Below are positions 12,401 through 18,767 of a stretch of 64,000 bases of DNA, one piece after another. Location of the stretch: NCBI GenBank assembly GCA_026707545.1, contig JAPOWR010000004.1, forward strand, positions 124,001-188,000, read 5' to 3'. Each line of letters starts with the position of its first letter. Within the stretch, counting starts at the first letter, position 1. The stretch is from Acidobacteriota bacterium (GTDB taxonomy: Bacteria > Acidobacteriota > Thermoanaerobaculia > Multivoradales > Multivoraceae). The notes under the pieces are model-generated. The model searched no databases. It was not told where the DNA came from and worked only from the letters and a program-made list of their open reading frames with translations. Made by a program: the position numbers and the translations under genes.

Positions 12401-13310
12401 TCGGCAGGGCGTTGCCGGCGGCGCGGTCTCGCAACAGGGCCTTGGTGTCTGGATTAAATGTCGGGAGATCCGCGTTTTCGGCAGTCCAGCCAAAGTACGT
12501 GACGCCGCTCGTCTTGGGCGCGTAGCTCAGCGTCGGCGTGTCGGTTGTCTGAACTACGGGGCTGAGGTTCAGGCTCAAGGTGTCGTAGGTGCCGTTGAAG
12601 TTGGGGTCACCGGTAACAACGGCGCTGGTGCCTGAGAGAGTGAAGAGGGAGGCTGCCGTTGCTGCCTGAACGTCCATGTTTTCGCTAAACCGAATCTCTA
12701 CCTTGTCGCCGGTCGCGTTGAGTGTCACCGACGAGATGGTCGGGGGCGTCGTGTCGGTTGCATCTCGATCTAGGTCCGAGGAGCGACGGTTCCAAACCTG
12801 GAGGTTGGTGAATGAGGCGACTTCGGCCCCTCCTTCTGTGCAAGGGTTTACGCCCTCTTCACCGGTGCACGCTTTGAGCAAACCCTCGGACGGCTTGTCG
12901 TACGACACCGTGACCTTGTAGATATGGGCTCGAGGGTCGAGAACCTGGGAGTAAGTGTCTACGGTGTGGATGGCGAGCCACTCGCCTGACGCGTGCACGA
13001 CGCAGATTGGCTCGTCTTGGTGTCTTGTTACAGTTCCATCCTCCTTCGTCCATTCCAGGTCCACGCTGAAATGAGTCTTGTCGATACCTCCGGTACACGT
13101 GGCGAATGACAGATTCTCGTCGCCCCATGCGTCCATTAGTCTCCCGTCAAACCTCACGGCGACCTCTGCTCTCCCCCCGTCGTTCCCGCTGCGGTAGAAT
13201 CCACCCCCAGTGGGCGTGGGTTGCGCCATGGCGCTGGTCGCGGTCAGGCCGCCTAGCAACGCCCACACGAACGTGAACGCCACTAGTCTCCTGAGGGCTG
13301 CCCGATTCAT
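9450..13310 (-). CDS. Large exported protein with SwmB-like repeats and C-terminal PYWHGTGGF module
   Basis: The 1286-residue protein starts at ATG 13310 with a signal peptide ending near TATSAMAQ. It has an N-terminal domain with paired Cys, then about six repeats of 85-110 residues of the form APTxxSxxxxGxxLTLxFSEDLD...FTL, which resemble SwmB/Ig-like repeats of secreted adhesins, then a Calx-beta-like segment, a PDPT-repeat linker, another SwmB-like unit, and a C-terminal ~270-residue module shared with the 8392-9342 protein. Likely surface-exposed or secreted. The binding target is unknown. Confidence 0.75.
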   Translation of the reverse strand: MNRAALRRLVAFTFVWALLGGLTATSAMAQPTPTGGGFYRSGNDGGRAEVAVRFDGRLMDAWGDENLSFATCTGGIDKTHFSVDLEWTKEDGTVTRHQDEPICVVHASGEWLAIHTVDTYSQVLDPRAHIYKVTVSYDKPSEGLLKACTGEEGVNPCTEGGAEVASFTNLQVWNRRSSDLDRDATDTTPPTISSVTLNATGDKVEIRFSENMDVQAATAASLFTLSGTSAVVTGDPNFNGTYDTLSLNLSPVVQTTDTPTLSYAPKTSGVTYFGWTAENADLPTFNPDTKALLRDRAAGNALPKFTRPLVRENGTDTTAPTVVSAKAEGSVLTLKFTEDLDRSAAPDKSRFTLTKTGVTAPTVTAVTFGSDDSTVLNLALSRLVSTADAGTTLAYTKGTDSNPLKDTAATANEVANFSGQSITFGDTTAPTILDLGVIGTKLTIQFSEELDTTTAPAASRFTMSGTPVTTVDAVAFKDGDASSLVLTISPAFTASTGDTAGVSYTPGTEANPLRDPIGNKVAAFGETAYNLTGRPNLASAVVDGTLLTLTFTEDLRTGLAAPAVAAFTLSGPAITRSVTAATFKSGDAKSVELTVSPAIEETDTWITLEYNPSYAVRALANTENKGVEWFERRVFNETDNTVPTLSFGTVNGTLLTLTFSEDLDTTTAPAASRFTVVGTESSTTVTAVKFKTDDATSVELTLSPAVTRSDSVFVSYVPGDDANPLQDDAATPNKVAQILAARTRNLTPPTASIASDGDVTAGSPATFTLTVTPAPTSAISVLYDVTQTGGVATPVRSHLSVETSGSATVSVPTNAGTTGSVTATVEAGNDYTVSSTAGSATVNVTAATTPPDPTPDPTPDPTPDPTPPPPGQDLEPAGATASGASVTLDFGQSLDTTSVPDPGDFTVTSTSPSVASASSSPNEPVSVAASQTVEHTVTAVHIRGSSVLLTVSPLIRAGDSVTVTYTKGAIPLRTEAGTEADDFSFTIPGGARPAPAACASHVTPYWHGTGGFAVRPIDGRSAIVSIECGRYRHSFREYAGEDGLIVRGIGPVCVAEDGRPTAGELTFEGIDGDGWHWVNGDRNVAVAPLVCDAQLSPQLRPLVPGGVTARPSGNELFDWSILGRLRGTLMEHDATGFIGIVPHLKDLEGEGEHVAPFWKGGGGIVGRAANGEWAAAHLVCGEDDPESLALRAGEDGLIAVLVPGCFDADGEAVQGRLETIGLADGAWYWLKIGRVPAVAPLVRPRPGVNLTTPVLPAGVEAEEGPLGTLFTRRDLIGIVPKVQVPP
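10711..10758. repeat. 12-bp minisatellite encoding a PDPT linker
   Basis: Four tandem copies of ggcgtcggRtcc lie in frame inside the 9450-13310 gene and encode the PDPT repeats that join the beta-rich part to the C-terminal module. Copy number could vary by slippage without shifting the frame. Confidence 0.8.
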
Positions 13311-14128
13311 CACGGAAGTCCTGCAGGTCGCCTTTGGCGGGTCGGGAGCACCGGGTGCCGCAAGAGCGTGCTCATGTGGTTGCGCGTCAATCTCAGGTAA
13401 GGCAAGTTGGTAGCCACAAGCGGATCTACGCACACTCCTGCGGCGGTGTCATCTCGCACTTTGAAGGTGCCGGGACGGTCAGGCGAACCAGGAGAGCAGG
13501 CTTCCTGAAGACCCTCTCCGCGTCGGCGCTGATCCATTGTCAGCGCCGCGTGAGCTGGTACCGCCGGGCCCGCTAGGGGTTGGCGGGCGTGGAGGAACTG
13601 GCCGACATGCAGTAGCGGTGGGGGGCGAGATGCGGATTCACGCTCGGCGAACCAGACGGGAATTGTCATCTCGCGTTTTGTTGGGGGGGGGGGTATGGAC
13701 GTGGAGGCGCCCTCTACTCGCCTAGCGTTTGGGGATCAGCCGCCGCCAGCCAGGCGGTCGGATTCGACAAGGCGAGCCGACCTGGGACCTGCACCTACGG
13801 TGCCGGGCGGGGCGGTATCGCGGTCTTGACCTGCAGCTGGACGCTCCCGGAGCGCTCCACGCGGTTGCCGCAGGAAGGGAGTCAAACAGCCGTTGCCTGC
13901 CGCGTCCAGGGCTCCGAGCGGTTGGGGAAGAGCTGGTGCGCCATCACCTACGGGTCACGGGCGGCCAGGCCGTCCGGCCACCCGAACGAGGAACGGACAA
14001 GCCAGGCCCCGCCAAGCGTCGAACTCCGTTCGTGAACTCACCGGACAAGGGCGCTGCGAGGATAAGAGCCTAAGGGGAATGCGTGAAGGCCGGCGGCGGC
14101 CGAAGCCGCCGCCGGCGCTGACGACGCT
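13311..14128. other. Gap between cargo block and small element gene
   Basis: No convincing gene is seen in these 818 bp. They hold two copies of a tcatctcgc-type motif (13449-13464 and 13666-13680) related to copies at 17656 and 17741, a run of eleven G at 13683-13693 that could be slippage-prone or a sequencing weak point, and the start (14085) of the right-hand direct repeat that pairs with 3933-4062. Confidence 0.4.
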
Positions 14129-14386
14129 CTAGGCGTCGTCTCCCGCGGGCTGCTCGCGCAGCTCGTAGATGCGGGTGTGGACCTGGTCGGCCAGCTTGCT
14201 GAGCACGAGCAGGTCGTTGAGGCCGAAGCTCCGGGTGGTCTTCCACTGGCCGTCCTCGTCGGAGCGGTAGAGCCGTCCGAAGGTGACGTTGTAGCGGATG
14301 GCCCCGTCGTCGCCGACCTGGTTCTTCCAGATCGCGGCCTTGACGGATCCGATTCGGACCTCGTCGATGGGAGTTGGGGTGGACAC
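14129..14386 (-). CDS. Small conserved-looking element protein (85 residues), function unknown
   Basis: GTG at 14386 follows GGAGGAGAG at good spacing. The protein has a compact predicted beta-beta-alpha look: VRIGSVKAAIW, then IRYNVTFGRLYRSDEDGQW, TTRSFGLNDLLVLSKLADQV and a charged tail. Proteins of this size and pattern are common passengers of integrative elements, from memory, but I cannot name a function. Its 3' end is duplicated at 3933-4062. A longer in-frame extension upstream is Pro/Arg-rich and unlikely to be translated. Confidence 0.65.
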   Translation of the reverse strand: MSTPTPIDEVRIGSVKAAIWKNQVGDDGAIRYNVTFGRLYRSDEDGQWKTTRSFGLNDLLVLSKLADQVHTRIYELREQPAGDDA

Positions 14387-14842
14387 GATTCTCTCTCCTC
14401 CTTGGTTAGTGGGTCTGTGGCTTTCGCCGCTCACCCCCCTTTGGCGGCGAGCAACAGTCCCGCGCCATAGGAGGATGCAGCGGAGGCGATTGCGCGCCGC
14501 GAGGCAGCCGGCACGAGGCAAGGGGGTGACAGACGGTCCTTGGGCCGATGCGAAGCGGTCTGGCGGCTTCTTGCGCCGGCCCGCGGGGCGTTCTCGCCGA
14601 GGCTGCTGTTGAGTGTCACCCTCGACCAGCGGAACGGGATTCGCGGTCGGCAACGTCGCGGTCGAACGGAGTCGGCGACGACGGGCATTGCTGCAGGCGC
14701 AAGGTGAGGAGGGCTCGCTCCGGACACCGCGGGAGCCACGAGAGGCAACGGAGAGGACTGAGCGGAGTGCGGAAGCGGTGCGGGCCAGAGAGGGGTCGTG
14801 GCGGGAGGTTGCGCGCCGCTACGGGATGCAGAGGCGACTTCG
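14387..14842. other. Non-coding gap
   Basis: These 456 bp separate the small gene's start from the stop of the winged-helix gene at 14843. The purine-rich GGAGGAGAG leader of the small gene lies at its left edge. I see no convincing gene, RNA or repeat. Confidence 0.35.
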
Positions 14843-15820
14843 TCACCGAGGGCCGGCGCGGCGGACGAGAGATGGTTGACCGTCTCCGCCCGCGGGTGCG
14901 AGGTGGCGTGCGTAGTGCGTGGAGTAGCTGTCGATGACCGTCTCCGTGGCATCGGCCTGGTCGACGCGTCGTCGCGGCTGCACCGCGATCCGGTCGGCGG
15001 CTTGAGAACGGCCCCACCTCGCGAGACCGCGGCTGTTTCCATTGAGCGTAGCTGCTTCGGTGGAGGCCGGGTTGGCCTCGTCCTCGGGTGCTGGTGCCGC
15101 ATCGCCGCCCGGTCGTGTGAGCCAGGTGGCGAGGCTTCGGGAGTAGTCGCGTTGTGCCGCGGCTGTGCGGGTCACGACGGCGAGGTGCACGGCCGTGCCG
15201 GCCGCGCGGAGACGGGACCAGAGCGTCCGGTGCGTGGCGGACCAGCGCCGGAGTTCGCGTTGGGTCTCTCGGCCTGGGTCGGCATAGACGAAGGTCACGG
15301 AGTGATCGTCCGCGGCGATGGGCAGCTTGAGGGCGAAGTAGCGGTGCGATCGGACGGCGCCGCCGTAGAGGCGTTGAGGCAGGAGGTTGGCTTCGATGCC
15401 CCGGGCCGTGAAGTGGGCGACCTTCTCCTCTTCGGTGGCGAGCCAGGGGGAGTCCGCATGTTCGAGGACGTGGTCGAGCGAGAGAAGGCGGCGGAAGACG
15501 ACCGCGGACGTAGCGCTACGGCGATGGCGGAAAGGCGCGACGGCGAGGGCGCGATAGAGGCCGCGCCCGTAGACGCGGGTGAATCGGTGGCGGCTGGCGG
15601 GAAGAGGGTGTTCTCGGGCGATTCCGTCGTTGACCAGGCGACGGACGAACCGGTGTGCGGCGTTCTCGCGGCAGTTGTGAAAGCGGCAGAACTGATGGCG
15701 CGTGAAGACGCCGGAGTGGAGGCAGACGAGGGTCAGCCAGGAGGCCTCGGTGGGCGAGAAGCCTAGTGTTCGAAGGGCGGCGTCGCGGCCAGCCAGGTGC
15801 GAAATCTTGGGTGAGAGCAT
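14843..15820 (-). CDS. Replication-relaxation-like winged-helix protein, paralogue A
   Basis: The 325-residue protein begins MLSPKISHLAGRDAALRTLG and is clearly paralogous to the protein at 21541-22509 over its first ~230 residues (shared SLVCLHSGVFTR-type helix, FRRLLSLDHV, EEEKVAHFTARG, YFALKLPIAAD, TFVYADPGR). The N-terminal third looks like a winged helix and the middle like a nuclease-fold core. It resembles the replication-relaxation family found on plasmids. The C-terminal ~90 residues diverge and are low-complexity, so the tail may be decayed. Role unknown; DNA processing for replication or transfer is a reasonable guess. Confidence 0.65.
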   Translation of the reverse strand: MLSPKISHLAGRDAALRTLGFSPTEASWLTLVCLHSGVFTRHQFCRFHNCRENAAHRFVRRLVNDGIAREHPLPASRHRFTRVYGRGLYRALAVAPFRHRRSATSAVVFRRLLSLDHVLEHADSPWLATEEEKVAHFTARGIEANLLPQRLYGGAVRSHRYFALKLPIAADDHSVTFVYADPGRETQRELRRWSATHRTLWSRLRAAGTAVHLAVVTRTAAAQRDYSRSLATWLTRPGGDAAPAPEDEANPASTEAATLNGNSRGLARWGRSQAADRIAVQPRRRVDQADATETVIDSYSTHYARHLAPAGGDGQPSLVRRAGPR

Positions 15821-16314
15821 GGCTGCACGTCCTTGGTTTCGTGGGACTAGGCGAACGTGGCAGGGCCTGTCGGGTCAGGTCACTTCGGACCCGCGCTGCG
15901 CGAGGCTTCGGTGCTCGTCTAAGCACCGCTGGTTCGAGTCGGCCACGGTCGTCAAGGGAGTCCTCCGGGCTGGGATGGAGCCACTGGGACGGTTCTTCGA
16001 TCCTGCTTGTCCAAGGACACGATGGCGTTGGCTAGCGTGGCGACTTGCGGACGGCGTCGCGAAGTCCGAACGGCGGTGGGCAGTGAGGACGTACTCGGTA
16101 GTTCGGCCGGGAGGAGGGGGGCGCTGTGAGTTTGGATAACAATATTATCGCACTCTCTGAGGAGTCCCGTCAAGGCCAAGGCCACGGTCCGCGAAGGCAG
16201 CGGTCGGGAAGAAGGGTCTGCTGCACGCCGTTCCCGATTCCGCCCATACGCATGAATCGTGTGCAGCCGACACCGAGTTCGAGGACGGGCATGGCCAGGA
16301 CCGCCCGAGGGCGG
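15821..16314. other. Gap upstream of paralogue A with one palindromic site
   Basis: About 490 bp between two minus-strand genes. The notable feature is the GATAAC palindrome at 16135-16149. A short plus-strand frame opens with GTG at 16126 behind GGAGGAGG but soon becomes low-complexity and overlaps the LuxR-type gene antisense, so I do not call it. Confidence 0.35.
16135..16149. promoter_or_regulatory. Palindrome GATAAC-AAT-ATTATC, candidate operator
   Basis: A 15-bp near-perfect palindrome that matches the site GATAACCATGTTATC at 36297-36311 in length and arm sequence. A looser 16-bp relative lies at 33975-33990. All three sit in promoter or start-codon regions of element genes, suggesting one element-encoded repressor. 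Confidence 0.4.
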
Positions 16315-17463
16315 TCAGCGCCACGGGAACGCGTATGCGGTCAGAACCCGCCCCACCAAGGCGCCGTGACCGGAGATTTCCAGCTTCTTGTAGGTCTGCT
16401 GCAGAAGCCAGCGCACGTAGGTCTCCTTGAAGCCGGTGATCGCGGCGATCTCGCGCACGGACCGGCCCTCGGCCAGCAGCGCCGACACCTTACCCTCCGA
16501 CGGCGACAGGCCGAGCAGCGTCGCCACGCGGGCCGGGTCGATTCGCGGACCACTCTCCGGATCGACCACCAGCACCAGCGCCGCTACCCGGCGACCCCCG
16601 AAGTCCGCCGACCCGGCATCGACGGGGTGCACGTGAAGCTCCAGCCGCGATCGCAGCCTGGGACGCTGAATCCTCATCCAGCCGCCGGTCGGCGGCGTTG
16701 AACTCCCGAAGACCGGCAGCGCGCGCTTCAGCAGCTTCTGCAGGCGGCTATCGTCCGCCGGCAGCGAGGCGCGCAGGGCACCGCCGCAGTCGGACAGCCC
16801 CTTGTGGAGGCGCAGGATGTCCACGGCGGCGTCGTTCGCCGCCAGCACGCGCCCGCCGCGATCCAGGTGCAGGACGCCGATCCGGCTGTTGTCGAGAAGA
16901 CCGGTCAGACCGGCGCTCAGGCCATCGGCGGCGACCAGCGCCTGACGGAAGCGGACGAACTGGCGGACATGCGGCAGCAGGGACTCGACCAACTGGACCT
17001 GAGCGGACTGCCAACCGCCACCGTCCAACGGGTCGCCGAGGGTCCAGACGAGGTGCAGGCCGTCCGGCTCATCCAAGCGCGTGATCAGGCCGTTCTGAAT
17101 GCGGGCGGCGCGCCATCCCTCGTTGTACGCGACCGACCTCCTCAACTCTACTTCGGTGTACAGGTCGGGGACGTGGATCAGTTGGCCGGACGGCCGTTCC
17201 CTGAGGCGGGGCGGCGCTTCGTCGTGCCGGTAGTAGAGCTGATAGTACTTCTGCGTCAGGTCCGGGCGTGGCTCGCCGCGGTAGAGTTGCTGGACGAAAC
17301 GGACCCGAGAACCGTCGCCCGACACTTCGCCGACCGCCAACAGATTGCCCGTGGCGCCGGCGGCCTCTTCGATCAGGGAGGCCGCGGCGGGCCAGTGGGC
17401 GTCGTCGAGTGCGGCCCGGTACACCGACTGAAGTATCCGCTCGAAGGCATCGAGAGGGTTCAC
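16315..17463 (-). CDS. LuxR-type transcriptional regulator with PAS-like sensor region
   Basis: The 382-residue protein has a C-terminal LuxR-like helix-turn-helix (LGLSPSEGKVSALLAEGRSV, then REIAAITGFKETYVRWLLQQTYKKL) near residues 315-365. A PAS-like region occupies about residues 185-300 (GVLHLDRGGRVLAANDAAVD). The first ~170 residues form an unrecognised helical and beta domain found in LuxR proteins of this layout. It lies just downstream of trbB on the same strand, with a 288-bp gap carrying repeated motifs, so it has its own promoter and may regulate transfer genes. The ligand is unknown. Confidence 0.8.
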   Translation of the reverse strand: MNPLDAFERILQSVYRAALDDAHWPAAASLIEEAAGATGNLLAVGEVSGDGSRVRFVQQLYRGEPRPDLTQKYYQLYYRHDEAPPRLRERPSGQLIHVPDLYTEVELRRSVAYNEGWRAARIQNGLITRLDEPDGLHLVWTLGDPLDGGGWQSAQVQLVESLLPHVRQFVRFRQALVAADGLSAGLTGLLDNSRIGVLHLDRGGRVLAANDAAVDILRLHKGLSDCGGALRASLPADDSRLQKLLKRALPVFGSSTPPTGGWMRIQRPRLRSRLELHVHPVDAGSADFGGRRVAALVLVVDPESGPRIDPARVATLLGLSPSEGKVSALLAEGRSVREIAAITGFKETYVRWLLQQTYKKLEISGHGALVGRVLTAYAFPWR

Positions 17464-17655
17464 GGCACCATGCTCCGGAACGACCGCCGAGCTTCCGCTG
17501 ACGCTAGACCCCGAGATATCCGGGCCTGGGGAGATGCGGGCTCAGGCTTAGGCATACATCAGGAAGAGTCGGCGTTCGGACGCCGCGCGGGGCATGTTCC
17601 GAGCAAGGGCCGCCCAACTTGCAAGAAGACTTATAGAACAGGGTCGGGGTGCCAC

Positions 17656-17757
17656 GCATCTCGCGTTTTCTAGGTACAAATCGACGGACTTTGGTGGTGT
17701 AGATCCGTGAAGACACGTGTGTAGAACGAAGTCAGTGACGCATCGCATTTGCTAGGT
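17656..17757. repeat. Repeated cgcatctcgcgttttctaggt-type motif upstream of luxR-like gene
   Basis: Two related copies lie in the gap between trbB and the LuxR-type gene: acgcatctcgcgttttctag starting near 17654 and acgcatcgcatttgctag starting near 17739. The core atctcgcgtttt also appears at 13668-13679, and a weaker form at 13451. They could be binding sites for the adjacent LuxR-type protein. Confidence 0.35.
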
Positions 17758-18726
17758 TTCAGACAAGGGAGAGTGATGCGACCGCGCCGGGACCTGGTCG
17801 GTGATCCAGGCGTTATCCTCGGCTTGCCAACCGTGGAGGAGAAGGGCGTCCTCCACGTAGCGCCGGCCCTTGAGGCGCGTCATGTGGAGGACGAGGGAGA
17901 TGCCGTCGACGACGCTCCGGCACACGACTTCCCAGGGGAGTTCACCGGCCTGCATGGCGCAGCTGGCCAGGCGTGAGAGCGCGGCGCGGGCGTTGTTCGC
18001 GTGAACGGTGGTCAGGGAGCCGCCGTGGCCCGTGTTGAGGGCCTGGAGGAGGTCGGCGGCTTCCTGACCACGAACTTCTCCGACCACGATGTGATCGGGT
18101 CGGTGGCGGAGCGAGTGCTTCACCAGGTCCCTGATGGTGAGGGAGCCCTCGCCGAGCTCGCGGGCTTCGAAGCGGACGGTGTTGGCTTGCTCGATGCGGA
18201 GTTCGAGGGTGTCTTCGATGGAGACGATGCGCTCGTGGTGCGGCAGCAGCTCGATGAGAGCATTGAGAAGAGTGGTCTTGCCGCTACCGGTACCGCCGCT
18301 TACGAGGATGTTCTGGCGGTTGCGGAGGGCGTCCTTGGCGGCGTCAAGGATGGCCGGAGTGAGGCTGCCGTTGTCGACCAGGTCCTGCACCGAAAAGGAG
18401 CGGTTGCCGAAGCGGCGGATGGTGATGGCGACGTGCGGCGCGGCGGGCGGCGTGGTGATGGCGACTCGGGAGCCGTCCGGGAGGCGGGCGTCCAGGGCCG
18501 GGTCGGTCTTGGGATCGAGGCCCAGGGGTCGGGCGATGCTGATGGCCGCTCTGCGGAGCGCCCCGTCGTCAAGCTGGGGCGCTTCGACCTGTTCGAGGCC
18601 GGCGCCGGCGCGCTCGGCCCAGGCGTTGCCGGGGCCGTTGATCATGATCTCGGTGACTTCCGGATCCTCGAGGAGTGCTTCGAGGCCGGGTAGGAAGGTC
18701 TTGAGGGTGGCGAGGCTGTCGGTCAT
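17752..18726 (-). CDS. trbB: Conjugal transfer ATPase TrbB (VirB11-like)
   Basis: The 324-residue hexameric secretion ATPase starts at ATG 18726 (MTDSLATLKTFLPGLEALLE). It shows the VirB11 N-terminal domain (DPEVTEIMINGPGNAWAERA), a P-loop GGTGSGKTT near residues 142-150, an Asp-box segment (RIVSIEDTLEL) and HIVVGEVRGQEAADLLQALN, then the VirB11 His box (GHGGSLTTVHAN). It lies 41 bp after traG and is last in the transfer operon, unlike the RP4 Tra2 order where trbB comes first. It acts at the cytoplasmic face of the inner membrane. Confidence 0.95.
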   Translation of the reverse strand: MTDSLATLKTFLPGLEALLEDPEVTEIMINGPGNAWAERAGAGLEQVEAPQLDDGALRRAAISIARPLGLDPKTDPALDARLPDGSRVAITTPPAAPHVAITIRRFGNRSFSVQDLVDNGSLTPAILDAAKDALRNRQNILVSGGTGSGKTTLLNALIELLPHHERIVSIEDTLELRIEQANTVRFEARELGEGSLTIRDLVKHSLRHRPDHIVVGEVRGQEAADLLQALNTGHGGSLTTVHANNARAALSRLASCAMQAGELPWEVVCRSVVDGISLVLHMTRLKGRRYVEDALLLHGWQAEDNAWITDQVPARSHHSPLSET

Positions 18727-18767
18727 GGAGTGTCGGCGCGGACGGTGTGAATCGTCGCTACGGAATC

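Noticed and set aside
13683..13693. Run of eleven G as a phase-variation tract
   Set aside because: It is not inside or just upstream of a supported gene, and could be a sequencing or assembly weak point.
16126..16701. Plus-strand frame starting GTG behind GGAGGAGG
   Set aside because: After about 20 codons it turns Arg/Pro/Gln-rich and runs antisense through the LuxR-type gene; kept only as a possible regulatory site.
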